Origin: Clostridia bacterium
GTDB lineage: Bacteria; Bacillota; Clostridia; Oscillospirales; CAG-272
Direction of reading: 5' to 3'
Assembly: GCA_024404475.1 (NCBI GenBank)
Contig: JAKSPV010000050.1
Coordinates: forward strand, 1 to 9,261
Length of the DNA: 9,261 nucleotides
In this document: in pieces, positions 6,311-9,261 of the stretch
How the letters are laid out: every line of letters starts with the position of its first letter
How positions within the stretch are numbered: position 1 is the stretch's first letter
The notes under the pieces: model-generated
What the model was told of the DNA's origin: nothing
The model's database searches: none
Seen by the model: the letters and a program-made list of their open reading frames with translations, nothing else
Position numbers and translations under genes: made by a program

Positions 6311-7105
6311 TTATCTGTCCAGGATCAGTTTTTCGATCATGTAGGCGAGGCCGTCTTCGTCGTTCGTTTTTGTGACGAAGCGGGCTGCTTCAAGAACGCG
6401 CGGGTGCGCGTTGCCCATGGCGACGCCCATGCCTGCCGCCTCGATCATGTCAAGGTCGTTGAGTCCGTCGCCGATGGCGACGATCTCCTCTCTTGCAAAG
6501 CCGAGCTCCTCTGCGACGGCGAGGAGAGCCGCCGATTTCGAGACGCGGCTGTTCATGAATTCGAGGTAACGCGGATTGGACGTTGTGAAGCGGACGCTGT
6601 CGCCGAGCGACGTGCCGAGCTCGTCCATGTAGCGGATGACCGTCTCCGGCTCGTCGAGCCAGAGCATCTTGGTGACGTGCCCCGCGATCGGCGCAAAATC
6701 GGTGATCTCGATCGGCGTTTCCATCGTCAGCGTGCGGTAATCCAGAACGATCTCCGACACGCGGTTGCAGTAAAGATGATTGTTCGCCCATGCAATGACG
6801 GTCGTGCCGCGGGCACAGCCCTCACGCCAGATCGTCCGGGCGGCTTCCTCGGGGAGTCCGTCGGAGAGAATGACGCGGCCGGTGTCGGCAGTCAGCACCA
6901 TCGAGCCGTTATAAGTAATGACGGGCACGTCGGGCGAGAGAAGATGCCGGAACTTCCGGATCCCCTGCAGCGGCCGTCCCGTGGAGAGCGTGAAGAGAAC
7001 GCCGGCGTCTTTCGCCCGGCGGATCGCGTCTTCGGTCGCGGGGCGAAGCGTCCGCGCGGAATCGAGAAGCGTGCCGTCGATGTCGGCGGCGATGAGTTTG
7101 TACAT
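6311..7105 (-). CDS. Cof-type HAD-IIB family phosphatase
   Basis: A 264-residue haloacid dehalogenase-type hydrolase of subclass IIB, close to the usual Cof/YcsE/YbjI length. Motif I is 'AADIDGTLLD' (nucleophile Asp8, acid-base Asp10), motif II 'TLSTGRP' (Ser41/Thr42), motif III Lys190 in 'SRVSKSAAL', motif IV 'IGDGLNDLDM' (Asp213, Asp217). ATG at 7105 is chosen because motif I follows at the normal distance and AGGTG lies 6 bases upstream; the in-frame ATG at 7135 overlaps the predicted -10 box. It is the first gene of the minus-strand operon with ribF and apbE. HAD-IIB enzymes include phosphatases of the riboflavin pathway (YcsE/YbjI type), so a flavin-linked role is plausible, but the substrate cannot be read from sequence. 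Family call secure. Confidence 0.93.
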   Translation of the reverse strand: MYKLIAADIDGTLLDSARTLRPATEDAIRRAKDAGVLFTLSTGRPLQGIRKFRHLLSPDVPVITYNGSMVLTADTGRVILSDGLPEEAARTIWREGCARGTTVIAWANNHLYCNRVSEIVLDYRTLTMETPIEITDFAPIAGHVTKMLWLDEPETVIRYMDELGTSLGDSVRFTTSNPRYLEFMNSRVSKSAALLAVAEELGFAREEIVAIGDGLNDLDMIEAAGMGVAMGNAHPRVLEAARFVTKTNDEDGLAYMIEKLILDR

Positions 7106-7130
7106 ATGCAGCACCTGCTTTCTGCTTTTC

Positions 7131-7159
7131 AGCATATCACAAAACGTGGGGAAATGCAA
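7131..7159 (-). promoter_or_regulatory. Sigma-A-type promoter of the HAD-ribF-apbE operon
   Basis: On the minus strand: -35 TTGCAT (7159-7154), a 17-base spacer, and -10 TATGCT (7136-7131) preceded by TGA, an extended -10. Transcription should start near 7124, leaving a leader of only about 20 bases before the ATG at 7105. There is therefore no room for an FMN riboswitch. Confidence 0.7.
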
Positions 7160-7173
7160 GGGGCGCGTGCGTC

Positions 7174-7202
7174 TTGACAAACGTGCCGCGGCGCGGTACA
7201 AT
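7174..7202 (+). promoter_or_regulatory. Near-consensus sigma-A promoter of mtnN
   Basis: -35 TTGACA (7174-7179, perfect), 17-base spacer, -10 TACAAT (7197-7202). The start is expected near 7209, giving a leader of about 26 bases. Its -35 box lies only 14 bases from the -35 box of the divergent HAD operon promoter. Confidence 0.85.
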
Positions 7203-7234
7203 GAAAAAAACGACAAAGGAAAGCGGGAAAGCGT

Positions 7235-7939
7235 ATGACGAAAGAGAAGGGCGTCGTCGGCGTCATCGTCGCGATGCAGAAAGAACTGGATTCGATCCGG
7301 GAGAGCATGACGGACGTGTCCGTGGAAACGATCAGCGGGATACCGTTCGCCTCCGGCGAACTGGAAGGGCACCGCGTCGTCGTCGCGCTTTCGGGCGTCG
7401 GCAAGGTCTTCGCAGCGATCTGTACCCAGACGATGATCTTCCGCTATCACCCCTCGCTGATCGTCAACACCGGTATCGCCGGCACGCTGATGGGGGATGC
7501 CGGCATCGGTGACGTCGTCGTGGCGACGGACGTCGTGCAGCACGACATGGATACCTCGCCGATCGGCGATCCCGTCGGCTTGATCTCCGGCATCCACGTC
7601 ATCCACATCGACACGGACGCCGAAGCGTCGGCGTGTTTCTGCCGCGCGGCAGAAGCCGCCGGACTTAAGACCGTCCGCGGGACGGTTGCCTCGGGCGATC
7701 AGTTCGTTGCCAGCCGGGAGCGCAAGGCGGAGATCGTCGCGCTGTTCGGCGGTGCGGCCTGCGAGATGGAAGGCGCCGCGGTCGGGCAGGTATGCTACGT
7801 GAACGGCGTGCCGTTCTGCGTGGTGCGGACGATCTCGGACGAGGCGGACGGCCGCGTCGCCGAGGATTATCCGGCGTTTGCCCGGCGTGCCGCGGAGCGG
7901 AGTTGTTCCGTTCTTCGGGCGTTCCTCCGGAATCTGTGA
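7235..7939 (+). CDS. mtnN: 5'-methylthioadenosine/S-adenosylhomocysteine nucleosidase
   Basis: MtnN (Pfs) cleaves the N-glycosidic bond of methylthioadenosine and S-adenosylhomocysteine, releasing adenine; it recycles by-products of SAM-dependent reactions in the cytoplasm. The 234-residue length is normal. Visible signatures are 'VAMQKELD' (Glu17, matching the catalytic general acid Glu12 of the E. coli enzyme), 'ALSGVGKVFAA', 'LIVNTGIAGTL', 'IGDVVVATDVVQHD', 'GTVASGDQFV', 'CEMEGAAVGQVC' (Glu179, ribose contact) and 'VVRTISDEAD' (Asp202, adenine contact). The ATG at 7235 has only a weak binding site (GGGA at 7225-7228, AAAGGA at 7215-7220). It appears monocistronic, with its own strong promoter and a downstream terminator. 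No luxS or other methionine-cycle gene is in view. Confidence 0.95.
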   Translation: MTKEKGVVGVIVAMQKELDSIRESMTDVSVETISGIPFASGELEGHRVVVALSGVGKVFAAICTQTMIFRYHPSLIVNTGIAGTLMGDAGIGDVVVATDVVQHDMDTSPIGDPVGLISGIHVIHIDTDAEASACFCRAAEAAGLKTVRGTVASGDQFVASRERKAEIVALFGGAACEMEGAAVGQVCYVNGVPFCVVRTISDEADGRVAEDYPAFARRAAERSCSVLRAFLRNL

Positions 7940-7949
7940 GAAACGATGC

Positions 7950-7975
7950 GGGGCGCCTTTTGGAAAAGGCGTCCC
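7950..7975 (+). repeat. Inverted repeat/hairpin just after mtnN
   Basis: Twelve-base arms, GGGGCGCCTTTT (7950-7961) and AAAAGGCGTCCC (7964-7975), pair fully with one G-T wobble around a two-base centre. It begins 10 bases after the mtnN stop but lacks a following T-run, so it is not a classical terminator. It could stabilise the transcript end or belong to a dispersed intergenic element. Confidence 0.6.
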
Positions 7976-8062
7976 ACACTCCGCGAAAATTTTCGGACTG
8001 TTTCCGACTTCACCAATATGGCAGCTGCATCCCCTTTGGAGTGCGGGTCCTGCAAAAAAACG

Positions 8063-8093
8063 AAGGGCTTCTGCCGCGGCAGAAGCCCTTTTT
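8063..8093. terminator. Bidirectional intrinsic terminator, perfect 28-bp palindrome
   Basis: Positions 8063-8090 are a perfect palindrome with arm AAGGGCTTCTGCCG and its complement, followed on the plus strand by TTTTT (8089-8093). On the minus strand it is followed by CG and then seven T (8060-8054). It lies between the convergent mtnN and DUF2752 genes and could end transcription from both sides. Confidence 0.9.
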
Positions 8094-8157
8094 GGTTCAG
8101 TTGACAGCGATAAGCCGCTCGCCGGGGGAACTTTTTCCGCCGCTGCGCGTCTAACGG

Positions 8158-8622
8158 TCAGCGCATCCAGAACGCGGCGAGATCGCCGAGCGGGTCGATC
8201 TGCCACGCGACGAGGAGCACGTTCCGCACGATAAACTGCCCGACGAAGACGGCGGCGAGGAGAATGAGCCCGATCTTCCGGAGCCGCGCGTACCGCGCCG
8301 TCCGGCACCAGTCATCCGAGGCGCGCTCGAGCGAGATAAGGCCGAAAACGTCGTAGACGATGAGGGCAAGCACAAGGGCGATGACGGTCGGGTTCGCGAC
8401 GAGCGAGCCGACGATATCAAGCGAAAGCAGCGCCCGCGCCGCGCGGCTTCCGCCGCAGCCGGGGCAGTAGAGGTGAAAAAACGCCTCGAACGGGCACAAG
8501 AGCGGCAGGTGCAGCACGTCCCGGCAGAAGGGGACGAACACGTAGAGAAAGAGAAGCCCCGCGGCGGCGGGAATGATGTTCCAAAGCAAAAGCTCGAGCG
8601 TTTTTCGGCGGCGGTAAGTCAT
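8158..8622 (-). CDS. DUF2752 family membrane protein
   Basis: A 154-residue membrane protein. The signature is 'LLCPFEAFFHLYCPGCGGSRAARALLSLDIVGSLVANPTV', the DUF2752 core, with the CPGC pair at Cys53 and Cys56 and the Arg-containing helix that follows. There are about three hydrophobic segments (near 12-32, 76-96 and 117-138). The start ATG at 8622 is chosen over an in-frame upstream ATG at 8664 because AGGAG (8634-8630) lies 7 bases before it, and the upstream start would precede the predicted transcription start. The family's biochemical role is unknown. It has its own promoter, is divergent from the putative LTA synthase-like gene, and faces mtnN across a shared terminator. No partner gene is seen. 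Confidence 0.85.
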   Translation of the reverse strand: MTYRRRKTLELLLWNIIPAAAGLLFLYVFVPFCRDVLHLPLLCPFEAFFHLYCPGCGGSRAARALLSLDIVGSLVANPTVIALVLALIVYDVFGLISLERASDDWCRTARYARLRKIGLILLAAVFVGQFIVRNVLLVAWQIDPLGDLAAFWMR

Positions 8623-8649
8623 CCCGTTTCTCCTTTCCGTTTTTTCTTT

Positions 8650-8678
8650 ATTGTAGCATATCACGCCGGGGGTTGCAA
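8650..8678 (-). promoter_or_regulatory. Sigma-A-type promoter of the DUF2752 gene
   Basis: Minus strand: -35 TTGCAA (8678-8673), 17-base spacer, -10 TACAAT (8655-8650). The start is expected near 8643, about 20 bases before the ATG at 8622, with AAAGGAG in the leader. Confidence 0.75.
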
Positions 8679-8695
8679 GTTTTTTCCGCGTTTCC

Positions 8696-8725
8696 TTGCT
8701 TTTCTGCCCGTCGGTGTGCTATACT
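8696..8725 (+). promoter_or_regulatory. Extended -10 promoter of the right-edge gene
   Basis: -35 TTGCTT (8696-8701), 18-base spacer, -10 TATACT (8720-8725) preceded by TGC, an extended -10. The start is expected near 8732. This falls after the in-frame ATG at 8729, supporting ATG 8777 as the true start of the following gene. Confidence 0.7.
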
Positions 8726-8776
8726 GTCATGGAGGGCCGCGTGCCCGATTCTCCCGTCGGAGAGAAAGGAACCGTC

Positions 8777-9261
8777 ATGGAACAGATCAAAACCGCAGAA
8801 AGAAAAGAGAGCCGCGCGTGGGACGTCGTCCGACGCTTTTTGTGCCTTGTGCCGGCAGGCGTCAGCATTGCCGCACTTCTTTTTGCGTCGTCGCTCGCTG
8901 ACCGGGAGAGCGAAACGTTCGTTGCCGAACGGACGGAGGCGCTCGTCGTTTCCTTTGCGGTGATCTTCGTTTCCGCCGCGGCGGCGATCCTTTTCGGCAA
9001 GTTCGGAGGGCCGGGGCTTTTCCTGCGTCGGGGGCTGCAAGTTGCCATGCTCTTCGTCGTGCCGCCGGCGTCGTTCGTGATCGTCGAGACGTTTACGCAC
9101 GATGTGATGCAGATCGGTAACCGGACAAAGGCACTCAACATTTTGTTCTTTATTCTTTTGGAACTGATCTTGCTTGCGATCTCCCGCCGGCCCGCCGTCG
9201 CGTGCACCGCGGTGCTGGCGCTGACCGCCGTGACCGGCATCGCCAACAGCCTCGCGCTTCA
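8777..9261 (+). CDS. Putative LTA synthase/sulfatase-family membrane protein, N-terminal part (cut by window end)
   Basis: An open frame from ATG 8777 that runs off the right edge; 161 residues are visible. AAAGGA lies 6 bases before the ATG. After a charged cytoplasmic start (MEQIKTAERKESRAWDVVRR) there are about five hydrophobic segments near residues 21-40, 57-74, 87-104, 118-135 and 138-160. The stretch 'KALNILFFILLELILLAISRRPAVACTAV...TGIANSLAL' resembles the region before the 'RGTP..PWD' motif in clostridial lipoteichoic acid synthase-like proteins, which have five helices followed by an extracellular sulfatase-fold domain. That catalytic domain would lie beyond the window, so the assignment rests on topology and a loose family resemblance. 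It could be another polytopic membrane protein. That it is a real gene is well supported by promoter, binding site and open frame. Confidence 0.6.
   Translation, partial: MEQIKTAERKESRAWDVVRRFLCLVPAGVSIAALLFASSLADRESETFVAERTEALVVSFAVIFVSAAAAILFGKFGGPGLFLRRGLQVAMLFVVPPASFVIVETFTHDVMQIGNRTKALNILFFILLELILLAISRRPAVACTAVLALTAVTGIANSLAL

Larger units (their letters stand above)
7940..8157. other. Structured intergenic region between convergent mtnN and DUF2752 genes
   Basis: No convincing gene was found in these 218 bases. Besides the hairpin at 7950-7975 and the terminator at 8063-8093, the region contains a 12-base palindrome CGAAAATTTTCG at 7984-7995. A long-range helix is possible between CCCACACTCC (7973-7982) and GGAGTGCGGG (8038-8047), pairing at 9 of 10 positions. 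This helix and the first hairpin share three bases (7973-7975), so the outer ends cannot form together. It could be a mobile or dispersed repeat, or a structured 3' end; sequence alone does not decide. Confidence 0.5.

Noticed and set aside
5675..7177. 500-residue plus-strand open frame opposite ribF and the HAD gene
   Set aside because: Covers two well-recognised minus-strand genes, has no family motifs and no clear ribosome binding site; antisense shadow.
7106..7234. FMN riboswitch upstream of the HAD-ribF-apbE operon
   Set aside because: The predicted leader is only about 20 bases, and no RFN-element-like conserved blocks are visible in the intergenic region.
7637..7654. 18-base palindrome TTCTGCCGCGCGGCAGAA inside mtnN, resembling the core of the terminator palindrome at 8063-8090
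   Set aside because: It lies in a well-conserved coding frame (FCRAAEAAG), has no T-run, and GC-rich Ala/Arg codons easily give such symmetry; probably chance.
7106..8308. Long upstream extension of the HAD reading frame
   Set aside because: The open frame continues far upstream, but it crosses the mtnN gene and both promoters and shows no domain; the HAD motif I fixes the start at 7105.
1..9261. CRISPR array, tRNA/rRNA genes, insertion sequences or phage genes
   Set aside because: No regularly spaced direct repeats, tRNA-like cloverleaf, rRNA segment, transposase or integrase motif was seen on either strand.

Overview
The window reads as a piece of chromosome from a GC-rich, Gram-positive anaerobe, most likely a member of the Clostridia (Oscillospiraceae/Ruminococcaceae-like). 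The reasons are the clostridial Rnf gene order (D-G-E-A-B), the trailing NusG-domain-II and Gx-transporter genes, sigma-A-type promoters, AGGAG-type ribosome binding sites, and a putative lipoteichoic acid synthase-like gene at the right edge. Taxonomy is inferred from gene content only. The strong GC bias creates many long antisense open frames, which are treated here as shadows.

Positions 2-4358 (+ strand) are the distal part of an Rnf operon. It runs: rnfD (5' end outside the window), rnfG, rnfE, one long frame that joins RnfA to RnfB in a single polypeptide, a membrane-anchored NusG-domain-II protein, and a Gx-transporter/Hpre_diP_synt_I protein. Most junctions overlap (ATGA or TGATG). 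Rnf couples ferredoxin:NAD+ electron transfer to ion pumping. RnfG and RnfD are expected to carry covalent FMN, and candidate threonines are visible in both. The operon ends at a strong hairpin (4361-4389) shared with a convergent operon.

The convergent minus-strand operon (7105 down to 4389) reads HAD-IIB phosphatase, then ribF (riboflavin kinase/FAD synthetase), then apbE (lipoprotein FAD:protein FMN transferase). The ribF stop and apbE start share a GTGA overlap. Together the two operons look like one functional module: RibF makes FAD, ApbE transfers FMN from FAD onto RnfG and RnfD outside the membrane, and Rnf uses it. The Gx protein and the HAD phosphatase are candidates for flavin transport and flavin synthesis, but that is inference.

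From 7174 rightwards, a near-consensus promoter, back-to-back with that of the HAD operon, drives a stand-alone MTA/SAH nucleosidase (mtnN). A 218-base convergent intergenic region follows, holding several inverted repeats including a perfect 28-bp palindromic terminator. Next come a minus-strand DUF2752 membrane protein and, divergent from it, the start of a five-helix membrane protein resembling the N-terminus of LTA synthase/sulfatase family proteins, cut by the window end.

The most notable observations are the RnfA-RnfB fusion, the four-cysteine tail on RnfE, and the translationally coupled ribF-apbE pair beside its presumed target complex.
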